Source of the DNA: Arthrobacter citreus | GTDB taxonomy: Bacteria > Actinomycetota > Actinomycetes > Actinomycetales > Micrococcaceae | DNA: 64,000 nt | Direction: 5' to 3' | NCBI RefSeq assembly: GCF_009192745.1 | Contig: NZ_VTFV01000003.1 | Coordinates: 434,001-498,000, forward strand | In this document: positions 38,650-49,051 of the stretch, one piece after another | How positions within the stretch are numbered: the stretch's first letter is position 1 | Layout of the letters: every line of letters starts with the position of its first letter | Notes under the pieces: model-generated | What the model saw: the letters and a program-made list of their open reading frames with translations, nothing else | Told to the model about the DNA's origin: nothing | Databases searched by the model: none | Program-made: the position numbers and the translations under genes

Positions 38650-41190
38650 ATGAAACTACTTGATCAGCTGCCTGCCGCCGCCGCCGGAACCACAACCATC
38701 GACCCGGACGAGGTCTACACCTCCTTCCTTGAGTGGGTGGAAGGCCGCGGGATGTCCCTCTACCCTGCCCAGGACGAGGCAGTGATGGAGCTGGTCACCG
38801 GAAACAATGTCATTCTGGCCACACCCACCGGTTCGGGTAAGTCGATGGTGGCAATCGCTGCGCACTACTACGCCATGGCCCTGGATGAGCGCTCCTACTA
38901 CACCGCTCCCATCAAGGCCCTCGTGTCGGAGAAGTTCTTCGCGCTTTGCGACATTTTCGGGGCCGAGAACGTCGGCATGGTGACAGGTGACTCCTCGGTG
39001 AACAAGGACGCCCCGATTATCTGCTGCACCGCGGAAATCCTGGCCAACATTGCCCTCCGCGAAGGACCGGACGCGGACCTCGGCACGGTCATCATGGACG
39101 AGTTCCACTTCTACTCCGATCCGCAGCGCGGCTGGGCCTGGCAGGTGCCGCTGCTGGAGCTGCCGCAGGCACAGTTCCTGCTGATGTCCGCCACCCTGGG
39201 GGACATGACCCGCATCGCCAACGAACTCAGCGAACTCACCAACCGGGACACCGTCACGGTCTCCTCCGTGCAGCGGCCCATCCCCCTGCACTACTACTAC
39301 GTTGAAACGCCCATCCAGGAATCCCTGGAAGAACTGCTGGCCACCAAGCAGGTTCCCGTTTACGTGGTGCACTTCTCCCAAATAGAAGCCATCGACCGGG
39401 CCCAGGCACTGATGAGCATCAACGTCTGCACCCGCGAGGAAAAGGACCGCATCGCCGAGCTGATCGCCGGGTTCCGGTTCGCGCCCGGTTTCGGCAAGAC
39501 ACTCAACCGGCTGGTGCGCCACGGCATCGGTGTGCACCACGCCGGAATGCTGCCCAAATACCGCCGCCTCGTGGAGCAGCTGGCGCAGGCCGGGCTGCTG
39601 AAGGTCATCTGCGGCACCGACACCCTGGGCGTTGGTATCAACGTGCCCATCCGTACGGTGCTGATTACCGCCCTGTCCAAGTACGACGGCACCCGCACCC
39701 GGCCGCTGAAGGTCCGCGAATTCCACCAGATCGCGGGACGCGCCGGCCGGGCAGGCTACGACACGGCCGGGACCGTCGTCGTGCAGGCACCGGAACACGT
39801 GATCGAAAACGCCAAGGCCATGGCCAAGGCACAGGCAAAGTTCGGTGATGACCAGAAGAAGCTGCGCCAGGTGGTGAAGAAAAAGCCGCAGGCCGGTTTT
39901 GTGTCCTGGGGCAAACCCACCTTTGAAAAGCTCGTGGATGGCACCCCGGAGCCGCTGACTTCCAGCTTCAACATCACCCACTCCATGCTGCTGAACCTGC
40001 TGGAACGCCCGGGCGATCCGTTCGCCGCAGCGAAGAAGCTGCTGACCAGCAACCACGAGACCCGCTCCTCACAGCTGGCCCTGATGAAGAAGGCGCTGAG
40101 CATCTACCGCGAGCTGAAAACCGCAGGCATCGTGGAGGTGCTGCCCGAACCGGACGCCGACGGCCGCACCGTCCGGCTGAAGGTGCACCTGCAGCCAAAC
40201 TTCGCCCTGAACCAGCCGTTGTCCCCGTTCGCGATGGCGTCCCTGGAAATCCTGGACCCGGAAAGCCCGTCCTATGCCCTGGACGTAGTCTCGGTGATCG
40301 AGGCGATCATGGAAAAGCCGCGCCAAGTGCTCTCCGCCCAGGAGAAAAAGGCCCGCGGCGAAGCCGTGGCGGCCATGAAGTCCGAAGGCATCGAATACGA
40401 GCAGCGGATGGCGCTGCTCGAAGAGGTCACCTATCCGCAGCCGCTGGCCGAGCTGCTGGAACAGTCCTTCGAGGTCTACCGCTCCGGTGCCCCGTGGCTG
40501 GGCGAATTCGAACTCAGCCCCAAGTCGATTGTCCGGGACATGTACGAACGTGCCATGAGCTTCGGCGAATATGTGGCCTTCTACTCGCTGGCACGCTCCG
40601 AGGGTGTGCTGCTGCGCTACCTCTCCGACACCTACAAGGCCCTGCTGCACACAGTTCCCCCGGAACGGCTGCGCGAAGACCTCTCCGACATCATCGAATG
40701 GCTGGGCGAACTGGTCCGGCAGACCGACTCCTCCCTGCTGGACGAATGGGAGGAACTGGCCGCGGGCATCGATTCCTCTGCGGGCAGCGAGCCGGTCCTG
40801 CCGCCTGCACCGGAGAAGCTCACCGGCAACACCCGTGCCTTCCGGGTGATGGTGCGCAACGAGATGTTCCAGCGGGTGAAGCTTTTCGCCGATGAGGACG
40901 ACGCCGCCCTGGGCGCGCTGGACGGCGGTGCGGGCTGGGACGCCGGCCGGTGGGCGGACGTGCTGGACGCGTACTTCGAGGAGCACGACGATATAGACGA
41001 CGGCCCCGACGGCCGCGGCCCGTCGCTGCTGATCATCAAGGAGCTGCCCGGCAAGTGGGAGGTGCGGCAGATCTTCAAGGACCCCGCCGGTCACCTGGAC
41101 TGGGGCATCAACGCTGAAGTGGATTTGGCTGCCTCCGATGAGGCGGGGTCCCCCGTCATCCGCGTGATTCACGCCGGACGGCTGGACTAG
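38650..41190 (+). CDS. DExH-box helicase with C-terminal DUF3516-type region
   Basis: Superfamily 2 helicase of 846 residues, distantly related to Ski2/HelY. The ATPase core is in the first half. Motif I is LATPTGSGKSMVAIAAHYY, motif II DEFHFYSDPQRGWAWQV (DExH), motif III LMSATLGDMTR, and motif VI QIAGRAGRAGYDTAGTVVV. The C-terminal 400 residues lack a known catalytic motif and match what I recall of DUF3516 proteins of actinobacteria. Nucleic-acid substrate unknown, with RNA turnover or repair possible. The ATG at 38650 is chosen because the open frame upstream overlaps tam. Confidence 0.88.
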   Translation: MKLLDQLPAAAAGTTTIDPDEVYTSFLEWVEGRGMSLYPAQDEAVMELVTGNNVILATPTGSGKSMVAIAAHYYAMALDERSYYTAPIKALVSEKFFALCDIFGAENVGMVTGDSSVNKDAPIICCTAEILANIALREGPDADLGTVIMDEFHFYSDPQRGWAWQVPLLELPQAQFLLMSATLGDMTRIANELSELTNRDTVTVSSVQRPIPLHYYYVETPIQESLEELLATKQVPVYVVHFSQIEAIDRAQALMSINVCTREEKDRIAELIAGFRFAPGFGKTLNRLVRHGIGVHHAGMLPKYRRLVEQLAQAGLLKVICGTDTLGVGINVPIRTVLITALSKYDGTRTRPLKVREFHQIAGRAGRAGYDTAGTVVVQAPEHVIENAKAMAKAQAKFGDDQKKLRQVVKKKPQAGFVSWGKPTFEKLVDGTPEPLTSSFNITHSMLLNLLERPGDPFAAAKKLLTSNHETRSSQLALMKKALSIYRELKTAGIVEVLPEPDADGRTVRLKVHLQPNFALNQPLSPFAMASLEILDPESPSYALDVVSVIEAIMEKPRQVLSAQEKKARGEAVAAMKSEGIEYEQRMALLEEVTYPQPLAELLEQSFEVYRSGAPWLGEFELSPKSIVRDMYERAMSFGEYVAFYSLARSEGVLLRYLSDTYKALLHTVPPERLREDLSDIIEWLGELVRQTDSSLLDEWEELAAGIDSSAGSEPVLPPAPEKLTGNTRAFRVMVRNEMFQRVKLFADEDDAALGALDGGAGWDAGRWADVLDAYFEEHDDIDDGPDGRGPSLLIIKELPGKWEVRQIFKDPAGHLDWGINAEVDLAASDEAGSPVIRVIHAGRLD

Positions 41191-41193
41191 GCT
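41188..41193 (+). promoter_or_regulatory. Predicted -10 element of the GNAT gene (leaderless)
   Basis: TAGGCT, whose TAG is also the stop codon of the helicase gene, then 7 bases (GGAAGCC) and the ATG at 41201. Confidence 0.5.
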
Positions 41194-41200
41194 GGAAGCC

Positions 41201-41683
41201 ATGCAAATCAGAGCTGCGCGCAGAGAAGATGTTCCGGTAATCCTTGAGCTCATTCATGAGCTGGCCGTCTATGAGAAGGAACCGGACGCGGTCCGGAATA
41301 CTCCCGAGGCGCTGGAGCAGCATCTCTTTGCCGAACACCCGGCGGTCTTTGCACATGTCCTGGAAGATGAGGGAACGGTCCAGGGCTTTGCCCTCTGGTT
41401 CCTGAACTACTCCACCTGGGAAGGTGTGCACGGTATTTGGCTGGAGGACCTCTACGTCCGTCCCGAAACACGTGGACGCGGCTACGGGAAGGCGCTGCTG
41501 CGCGCCCTGGCGCAGACCGCCGTCGAGCGCGGCTACGCCCGCGTTGAATGGACCGTCCTTGATTGGAACGAACCCTCCATCCTGTTCTACAAGTCCCTCG
41601 GCGCGCAGCCGATGGATGAGTGGACCACCTACCGCCTGACCGGCGAAGCACTGGAGGACTTCGGCACCCCCGGAGCAGCATGA
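41201..41683 (+). CDS. GNAT N-acetyltransferase, SSAT-like
   Basis: A 160-residue acetyl-CoA-dependent acetyltransferase. The acetyl-CoA site (motif A) is LYVRPETRGRGYGKALLRAL, and beta4-beta5 holds WLEDLYV. The block ARVEWTVLDWNEPSILFYKS resembles spermidine/spermine and thialysine acetyltransferases (SAT1/SAT2 family), so a polyamine or amino-acid amine is a likely substrate. It begins 10 bases after the helicase stop and overlaps the peptidase gene by 4 bases (ATGA), so it may be expressed both by read-through and from its own promoter. Confidence 0.85.
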   Translation: MQIRAARREDVPVILELIHELAVYEKEPDAVRNTPEALEQHLFAEHPAVFAHVLEDEGTVQGFALWFLNYSTWEGVHGIWLEDLYVRPETRGRGYGKALLRALAQTAVERGYARVEWTVLDWNEPSILFYKSLGAQPMDEWTTYRLTGEALEDFGTPGAA

Positions 41684-42984
41684 GCGTCCCGCACACTGCC
41701 TCGGAGCCGCTGAATATCCGCGGCATGCGAGTGGTGGAGCACCGGTTCACCGTCCCGCTCGACCACTCCGTGCCCGGCGGCGAGCAGATCACCGTCTTTG
41801 CCCGCGAGTACTGGAACCCCGAAGTGGCAGCCGCCGGCGACCTGCCGTGGCTGCTGTACCTGCAGGGCGGCCCCGGCGGAAAAGGCAACCGGCTGCTGCA
41901 GTTCGGCGGCTGGACGAAGGCAGCCTCCCGGCATTTCCGCATCCTGATGCTGGACCAGCGCGGCACCGGACTCTCCACCCCGGCCAACCGGCAGACCCTT
42001 GCGGCGCGCGGCGACGCAGAGGCGCAGGCTGAGTACCTCACCCACTTCCGTGCGGATTCGATCGTTGCCGATGCCGAGCTCATTCGCTCTGCCCTCGGCT
42101 CCGGACCATGGAGCATCTACGGCCAGTCCTACGGCGGGTTCTGTGCGCTGACCTACCTGTCCTTCGCGCCTGCCGGTGTGAAGGAAGCACTGATCACCGG
42201 CGGCCTCGCACCGCTGTGGGGACCCGCCGACCGGGTGTATCAGGCGACGTTCGCCCGTGTGGCAGCCAGGAACGCGGAGTACTTCGCGAAGTATCCCGGT
42301 GACCGTGAGCTCACCACCCGTATTGCACGGCACCTGGACACCGTGCCCGAATACCTCCCGGACGGCTCGCGGCTGACCCCGGGGCGCTTCCAGATGGCAG
42401 GTTCCTTTCTGGGCGGCAACACCCGGATGGACGGGCTCCACTACCTGCTCGAGGAAGCCTTCATCCCGACGCCGTCAGGTCCCCGGCTCTCCGACACCTT
42501 CCTGGCCGGCCTGTGGCAGCTGGCAGAGCGGTCTACCAACCCGCTGTATGCCCTGATGCACGAATCGATTTACGGCCAGGGGCAGGCTACGAACTGGGCT
42601 GCCTGGCGGGTGCTGCAGTCACTGCCGGACTTCCGGCCGGACGCTGCTGAACCCCTGTACACCGGCGAGATGGTCTACCCCTGGTACTTCGTGGAGGACC
42701 CCGCCCTGCGTCCCCTGCAGTTGACGGCAGAACTGCTGGCGGCAAAGTCCGACTGGCCGGAACTGTACGACCGCCTGCAGCTGGCAGCCAACACGGTGCC
42801 CGCGGCGGCCGCGGTGTACACCAATGACATCTATGTTGACCGGGATCTTTCGATGGAGACAGCGGCTGCAGTCCAGGGACTGCAGGTCTGGGAAACCGAC
42901 GAGTTCCACCATGACGGGATCGCAGACGACGGCGAGGGAATCTTCAACCGCCTGCTCGGCATGGTGCGCGGGGAGAAGGCCTGA
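41680..42984 (+). CDS. pip: Proline iminopeptidase-like alpha/beta hydrolase (S33 family)
   Basis: Releases N-terminal proline from peptides, if the family match holds. The product has 434 residues, the long actinobacterial S33 form. The oxyanion motif is LLYLQGGPGGKGNRLLQF, the nucleophile Ser is in IYGQSYGGFCALTYL, and the catalytic His lies near the end in EFHHDGIADDG. The strand carrying LMLDQRGTGLSTPANR is typical. The ATG at 41680 overlaps the GNAT stop (ATGA). The frame extends upstream to 41620, but coupling favours 41680. Confidence 0.9.
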   Translation: MSVPHTASEPLNIRGMRVVEHRFTVPLDHSVPGGEQITVFAREYWNPEVAAAGDLPWLLYLQGGPGGKGNRLLQFGGWTKAASRHFRILMLDQRGTGLSTPANRQTLAARGDAEAQAEYLTHFRADSIVADAELIRSALGSGPWSIYGQSYGGFCALTYLSFAPAGVKEALITGGLAPLWGPADRVYQATFARVAARNAEYFAKYPGDRELTTRIARHLDTVPEYLPDGSRLTPGRFQMAGSFLGGNTRMDGLHYLLEEAFIPTPSGPRLSDTFLAGLWQLAERSTNPLYALMHESIYGQGQATNWAAWRVLQSLPDFRPDAAEPLYTGEMVYPWYFVEDPALRPLQLTAELLAAKSDWPELYDRLQLAANTVPAAAAVYTNDIYVDRDLSMETAAAVQGLQVWETDEFHHDGIADDGEGIFNRLLGMVRGEKA

Positions 42985-43102
42985 TCGTGGCATCCAATGC
43001 AGAAGGGGTCGGGATTGGCGCAGCCCGTGGCTGATGCGCTGAAACAGGGATAATCTGGGCTACAGCAGCTGACAGCGGCGGAAGGCCTGATCATGGCACC
43101 CA
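42975..43102 (+). repeat. 22-base direct repeat flanking the start of the membrane-protein gene
   Basis: Positions 42975-42996 and 43081-43102 share GAAGGCCTGATC-TGGCA-CCA with two mismatches, 106 bases apart. Copy 1 contains the pip stop and a GTG that opens a 15-codon frame ending at 43034. Copy 2 contains the ribosome-site region and ATG (43093) of the next gene. It looks like a duplicated translation-start region. A -10-like TAATCT lies between them at 43051-43056. Confidence 0.6.
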
Positions 43103-44286
43103 GTACGCGTTACGGCACAGCTTCCAGAACGAGTGCTCCCCCGTCCTATGCGCCGCCCTGGCGTCGGATCACCTCCATCATCCTTGGCATCCTGGCGGCG
43201 CTGCTGCTCGTTGCCTCGGTTGCGGCAGGTTATGCCGGCAGCCTCGTGGCAAGTACTGACCGCTACGTGGCAGTGATTGGTCCGGTCATCCAGGACCCGG
43301 CGGTACAGGCGGATCTCTCCGAACAAATCGGGGACCAGGTGACAAGCCGGCTCGACATAGACACCACTGTCAGCGACGCCCTGTCCAACGTGGATGACTC
43401 GCGTGCATCGCAGGCGCTTTCCGCCGCGCTTGCACCGGTCATCGCGGACCGGACCAACGCCCTGATCGACAGGACCGTCTCCCGCGCTGTTTCCAGCCAG
43501 GCCTTCGCCACCCTGTGGGTGGATGCGAACCGCGGGGCACATGAACTACTGGTCCGTGCCGTCGAGGATGATCCGGGCGGGATGGCATCGATTGCCGCCA
43601 ACGGAGACATCACCGTCTCAACTACGGCGATGATTGGAGAGGTCAAGTCCCGGCTCCTGGCGCAGGGTGTGTCTGCGGCTTCAGTCATTCCGGATGACGC
43701 CGGCCAGGAGTACACCGTCTTTAACGCTCCTGGCCTTGCTGCGTCGCTCTCCGCGCTGAACACGCTGGGCACGGCAGCCGCGGTTCTTCCATGGCTTACC
43801 GCCGCAGCGGCCGCTGCCGCTGTACTGATCGCCCCGAAGGGCCGGCGGCTCCGGTCCGGCCTGGTCATCAGCATTTCCAGCGCCGGCGCTGCCCTGGTAG
43901 CAGTCCTGCTCCTCCGGTTCGTCCAGCAGGCAGGGGTGGACTCGGTTGGCTCAAGTTCCGCCGTTTCCCCGGAAGCCGCGCTTGTCCTGAGCAACGCGTT
44001 CCTGGACCCGCTCGCCGCGGCGCTTCGGACAGTATTCGTCCTTGCGCTGCTGGCCGTTCTGGTGCTCTACGCTGCCGGCCATACCGGCCTGTGGCAACCG
44101 TGGGCCATGCGGCACCAGCGGGTGTGCCAGGGTGTTGCGGCCGGAATCACCGTGCTTCTGCTTTTCATTCCAGGCATTAGCGCCGGAGTAACTGCCGGCC
44201 TTGCCCTGGTGCTCGTGGGATTCATTGTGGTCTTGGAAGTACTGGCCAGACGAACACGGGCACCGCATCAAGCGGTGCCCGTGTAG
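43093..44286 (+). CDS. Unrecognised multi-pass membrane protein
   Basis: I do not recognise this 397-residue protein. A basic, Ser/Pro-rich N-terminus (MAPSTRYGTASRTSAPPSYA) leads to a transmembrane helix (about residues 28-50). A soluble domain of about 170 residues, probably extracytoplasmic, follows; it is Asp/Ala/Ser rich with repeated short helices. Four more hydrophobic segments come at about 225-247, 255-277, 310-330 and 347-380, ending in a basic tail. The layout suggests an envelope protein with an external sensor or binding domain. The ATG has GGCGGAAGG upstream. The terminator hairpin overlaps the last codons. The neighbour on the other strand is a SHOCT membrane protein. Confidence 0.75.
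   Translation: MAPSTRYGTASRTSAPPSYAPPWRRITSIILGILAALLLVASVAAGYAGSLVASTDRYVAVIGPVIQDPAVQADLSEQIGDQVTSRLDIDTTVSDALSNVDDSRASQALSAALAPVIADRTNALIDRTVSRAVSSQAFATLWVDANRGAHELLVRAVEDDPGGMASIAANGDITVSTTAMIGEVKSRLLAQGVSAASVIPDDAGQEYTVFNAPGLAASLSALNTLGTAAAVLPWLTAAAAAAAVLIAPKGRRLRSGLVISISSAGAALVAVLLLRFVQQAGVDSVGSSSAVSPEAALVLSNAFLDPLAAALRTVFVLALLAVLVLYAAGHTGLWQPWAMRHQRVCQGVAAGITVLLLFIPGISAGVTAGLALVLVGFIVVLEVLARRTRAPHQAVPV
44254..44284. terminator. Hairpin overlapping the 3' end of the membrane-protein gene
   Basis: A 13-bp perfect stem (44254-44266 with 44272-44284) and 5-base loop encodes the last ten residues (TRAPHQAVPV) and the first base of the stop codon. It lies 22 bases from the converging SHOCT gene stop and may serve both strands. 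Confidence 0.7.
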
Positions 44287-44306
44287 GTGCGGGAGTCCAG
44301 GATCAC

Positions 44307-44684
44307 TCAGGCCAATGCTTTGGCCTTGAGGCGTCCAAACTCGTCGTCGGAGATCAGGCCGTCATCCAGTAATGATTTGGCGGATGAAATCTGCTCCGTC
44401 GCACTCTGGCTGCCTGCAGTGCGCCGAATATAGGCGGCTGCCTGCTCCTGGGATTCGCGTGCCCTGCCGGCGCTCCGTTCTGCCATGCCGCGTCCGCGGG
44501 CAATGACGTATACCAAGGCTGTGATGTAGGGGACGAAGAGGAGGAAGAAGATCCAGACCGCTTTCAGCCAGCCGCTAATGGAGTCGTCGCGGAACAGGTC
44601 TGCGAAGATCTGGAACAACAGCATCAAATACGCGAAAACAAAGAAAACCGCAACGATGGACCATAGTACTTCGAAGAAGTTCAT
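44307..44684 (-). CDS. Small membrane protein with PLDc_N-like and SHOCT domains
   Basis: A 125-residue protein with two N-terminal transmembrane helices (about residues 5-27 and 40-63, the second ending FVPYITALVYVIARGRG). An Ala/Glu/Arg-rich linker follows, then a C-terminal SHOCT motif (SAKSLLDDGLISDDEFGRLK). SHOCT domains mediate oligomerisation in many small actinobacterial membrane proteins, with no set enzymatic role. AAGGAG lies 6 bases before the ATG. It is a single-gene unit converging on the unrecognised membrane protein. Confidence 0.85.
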   Translation of the reverse strand: MNFFEVLWSIVAVFFVFAYLMLLFQIFADLFRDDSISGWLKAVWIFFLLFVPYITALVYVIARGRGMAERSAGRARESQEQAAAYIRRTAGSQSATEQISSAKSLLDDGLISDDEFGRLKAKALA

Positions 44685-44834
44685 GGCTGCTCCTTTGGAG
44701 CGTCAACGGAAACGAGATAGCCCCGCCGGGGCCGTGGATTTCCCCTCCTGGGAGGGACGGCGATCGTAGTGGAAGGCTAGCACCAGGAACGGAATCCTGA
44801 CCCGGCGCGCACAAACTGCCACCCTTACACGACG

Positions 44835-44873
44835 GAGGCGGCTCCCCTGCCGGAATGGCCGGAAAGCCGCCTC
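44835..44873 (-). terminator. Terminator-like hairpin after terC
   Basis: A 9-bp outer stem (44835-44843 with 44865-44873) with an inner CCGG/CCGG pair, 34 bases beyond the terC stop. No T run is present. Confidence 0.55.
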
Positions 44874-44907
44874 TGGTGCGCGCACCGTATGGGTTGCTGC
44901 GGGGAAC

Positions 44908-46107
44908 CTACTGTTCTGCGCCGGGCTTACGGGGGTCTGAGGCCAGGAACCTGGCGCGCGCCTCCTCGGTGATCTCGGGCAGTTCGACGTCGTCCCGGGT
45001 TTCGGCGGCCTTCTCCGCTGCCCGGTAGGTCTTGGTGACATCGTCGTAGGCCTGGGTCCGCTCTTCATGCGGAGCGTCCTCGCCCAGGCTGCGGTAGACC
45101 TTTAGCGCGGATTCGAGGGAAGCCACGGCCTGCACAGCCTTGGCCTTCGGGCTCAGCAGGCTCGCTACGGTGGCGATCACAATCGTGCCGAGGATGACGG
45201 CCAGCGACACGAAGGTGGGGATCTCAGGTGCCCAGGCAACCGGCTCGCCGCCGTTGATGAAGGGCAGCTCGTTGACGTGCAGTGCGTGCAGGATCAGCTT
45301 GACGCCGATGAACGCCAGGATGACTGAAAGACCGTGCTTGAGGTAAATGAGCCGGTCCATCAGGCCGCCGAGCAGGAAGTAGAGCTGGCGCAGGCCCATC
45401 AGGGCGAAGATATTGGCCGTGAAGACGATGAAGGCGCTCTGGGTAAGGCCGAAGATTGCCGGAATCGAGTCAACGGCGAACATCAGATCCGTCACGCCGA
45501 TGGTGATGAAGACAATGATCATCGGGGTGAAGACCTTCTTGCCGTCCACCACGGTGCGGACCTTGCCCTCGTCGAAGTTCTCCGTCATCGGCAGGAAGCC
45601 GGTGAGCTTGCGGACCAGTTTGTTGTCACTGCCGCCCTCTTCATCTTCACCGTTGTCTGTGGCCTGCTTGTACGCGGTCCAGAGCAGGAAGGCACCAAAG
45701 AGGAAGAAGACCCAGGAGAAGTTCTCGATCACGGCAGCGCCGATGAGAATGAAGATTCCGCGAAGGATCAGCGCGATGATGATGCCGAACATCAGCACTT
45801 CCTGCTGATACTTACGGGGCACCGAGAAGCGGGCCATGATGATGATGAAGACGAACAGGTTGTCGATGCTGAGGCTGTATTCAGTCACCCAGCCCGCAAC
45901 GAACTGGCTGCCGTACTCGGGGCCGGTGAACACGAACATCATGACGGCGAAGATGAGCGCCAGTCCCACGTAGAAGGCAACCCACAGGCTGGCTTCCTTC
46001 ATGGAGGGCTCGTGCGGCCGCTTGACAACCAGGAGCAGGTCGAAGAGCAGGACCAGCCCTAGGACAATGAACGTACCAACCTCAAAAGCGAGGGGTAATG
46101 CGGGCAT
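44908..46107 (-). CDS. TerC/Alx-family integral membrane protein
   Basis: A 399-residue member of the TerC family, linked to tellurite resistance and, for several members, to Mn2+ export that loads exported enzymes. About nine hydrophobic helices are present. The conserved acidic intramembrane motifs are WVTEYSLSIDNLFVFIIIM and ITIGVTDLMFAVDSIPAIFG. A charged cytoplasmic tail of about 80 residues follows the last helix. The gene has a 98-base leader with a strong hairpin and U run. Metal specificity is inferred from the family. Confidence 0.92.
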   Translation of the reverse strand: MPALPLAFEVGTFIVLGLVLLFDLLLVVKRPHEPSMKEASLWVAFYVGLALIFAVMMFVFTGPEYGSQFVAGWVTEYSLSIDNLFVFIIIMARFSVPRKYQQEVLMFGIIIALILRGIFILIGAAVIENFSWVFFLFGAFLLWTAYKQATDNGEDEEGGSDNKLVRKLTGFLPMTENFDEGKVRTVVDGKKVFTPMIIVFITIGVTDLMFAVDSIPAIFGLTQSAFIVFTANIFALMGLRQLYFLLGGLMDRLIYLKHGLSVILAFIGVKLILHALHVNELPFINGGEPVAWAPEIPTFVSLAVILGTIVIATVASLLSPKAKAVQAVASLESALKVYRSLGEDAPHEERTQAYDDVTKTYRAAEKAAETRDDVELPEITEEARARFLASDPRKPGAEQ

Positions 46108-46132
46108 GGGGAACAGACCTTTCAGAGCACGG

Positions 46133-46179
46133 AAAAAGGCGGGGAGTACCCGTAACCGCTACGGAACTGCCCCACCGCC
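46133..46179 (-). promoter_or_regulatory. Terminator-like hairpin in the terC leader (possible attenuator)
   Basis: On the minus strand the GC-rich arm at 46179-46166 pairs, with two small bulges, with ACTCCCCGCC (46147-46138). An inner CCGTA/TACGG stem is present, and TTTTT (46137-46133) follows at once. It lies 25 bases before the terC ATG. It could be the uvrB terminator, but no promoter fits between it and terC, so read-through control of terC is plausible. Confidence 0.55.
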
Positions 46180-46186
46180 GCCAAGC

Positions 46187-46192
46187 AGTCTA
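46187..46192 (-). promoter_or_regulatory. Predicted -10 element of terC
   Basis: TAGACT on the minus strand, 14 bases after the uvrB stop. It would start transcription at about 46180, exactly at the foot of the leader hairpin. No good -35 is visible. Confidence 0.4.
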
Positions 46193-46205
46193 CCCCAAGG
46201 CCCGC

Positions 46206-48293
<2,088 letters not shown>

Positions 48294-48299
48294 GGTTCA

Positions 48300-48305
48300 A
48301 CGCTA
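48300..48305 (-). promoter_or_regulatory. uvrB: Predicted -10 element of uvrB (leaderless)
   Basis: TAGCGT on the minus strand, then 6 bases (TGAACC) and the uvrB ATG. No ribosome site is present. Confidence 0.5.
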
Positions 48306-48357
48306 CTCCGGGACGCGGTCAGGTGCTGTCCGTATTGCTGACGGCATAACGGTGCCG

Positions 48358-48984
48358 TTACTGCGGGCCAGCTGCCCGCATCCGTTCCCGGTTCAGGGGC
48401 ACCAGGCGGGTAGTCCATAATTCCCGCACTGCTTTGACCAAGTCTTCCGGTGTTCCCGTGTTGTCGAGCACCGCGTCAGCTGCCTCAGCACGCGCTGCCG
48501 CCGTCGCCTGCGCGTCGATCCGCGCCTGGGCGGCCGCCGGCTCCATCCCGCGGTCCCGGACCATGCGCGCCAGCCGCTCCTTCTCCGGGGCCTCCACTAC
48601 GAGCACAAAGTCGAAGTTCCCAGCCTGTCCGGTCTCCACCAGCAGCGGAATGTCCTGGACCAGGATGCCGTCTTCGGGAACGTCAGCCGCGAGCTCCGCA
48701 GCCCGGGCGCGGACCAGCGGATGGATGATCGAATTCAGCGTTTTCCGCTTCTCCCCATTCCCAAACACGATTCCAGCCAGTGCCGGGCGGTCCAGGGTTC
48801 CGTCTGCGGCAAGCACCTGGGGTCCGAAGGCCTCGACCACGGCAGCCAGCCCCTCGGTGCCGGGTTCCACCACCTCGCGGGCCAGGGCATCGGCGTCGAT
48901 CAGCGAGGCACCGCACTCCACCAGGGTGCGCGCCACAAGGGATTTTCCGGCTGCGATTCCGCCGGTGAGACCTACCTTCAGCAT
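48358..48984 (-). CDS. coaE: Dephospho-CoA kinase
   Basis: Last step of coenzyme A synthesis, phosphorylating the 3'-OH of dephospho-CoA. The product has 208 residues. The P-loop is VGLTGGIAAGKSLVART at the extreme N-terminus. The CoA-domain blocks are LIDADALAREVVEPGTEG, IIHPLVRARAAEL, and the base motif VQDIPLLVETGQAGNFD. The ATG at 48984 fits a TAGGGT -10 word exactly 7 bases upstream, which decides it over the GTG at 48993. It lies upstream of uvrB on the same strand, as is usual in actinobacteria. Confidence 0.95.
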   Translation of the reverse strand: MLKVGLTGGIAAGKSLVARTLVECGASLIDADALAREVVEPGTEGLAAVVEAFGPQVLAADGTLDRPALAGIVFGNGEKRKTLNSIIHPLVRARAAELAADVPEDGILVQDIPLLVETGQAGNFDFVLVVEAPEKERLARMVRDRGMEPAAAQARIDAQATAAARAEAADAVLDNTGTPEDLVKAVRELWTTRLVPLNRERMRAAGPQ

Positions 48985-48991
48985 GGCCACC

Positions 48992-48997
48992 ACCCTA
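48992..48997 (-). promoter_or_regulatory. coaE: Predicted -10 element of coaE (leaderless)
   Basis: TAGGGT on the minus strand, 7 bases (GGTGGCC) before the coaE ATG at 48984. Confidence 0.5.
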
Positions 48998-49038
48998 CCT
49001 TCCCGGGATCCGGGCGCCGATGCCGTGCAGCGGCCAAC

Positions 49039-49044
49039 TAGACT
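49039..49044 (+). promoter_or_regulatory. Predicted -10 element of the YigZ-family gene (leaderless)
   Basis: TAGACT, then 7 bases (TGCTTAG) and the GTG at 49052. Confidence 0.55.
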
Positions 49045-49051
49045 TGCTTAG

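Noticed and set aside
46108-46205. A yybP-ykoY Mn2+ riboswitch before terC
   Set aside because: A GGGGAGTA word typical of that riboswitch occurs only on the strand opposite to terC, and the 98-base leader does not show the conserved two-arm layout. It is kept only as an unclassified leader hairpin.
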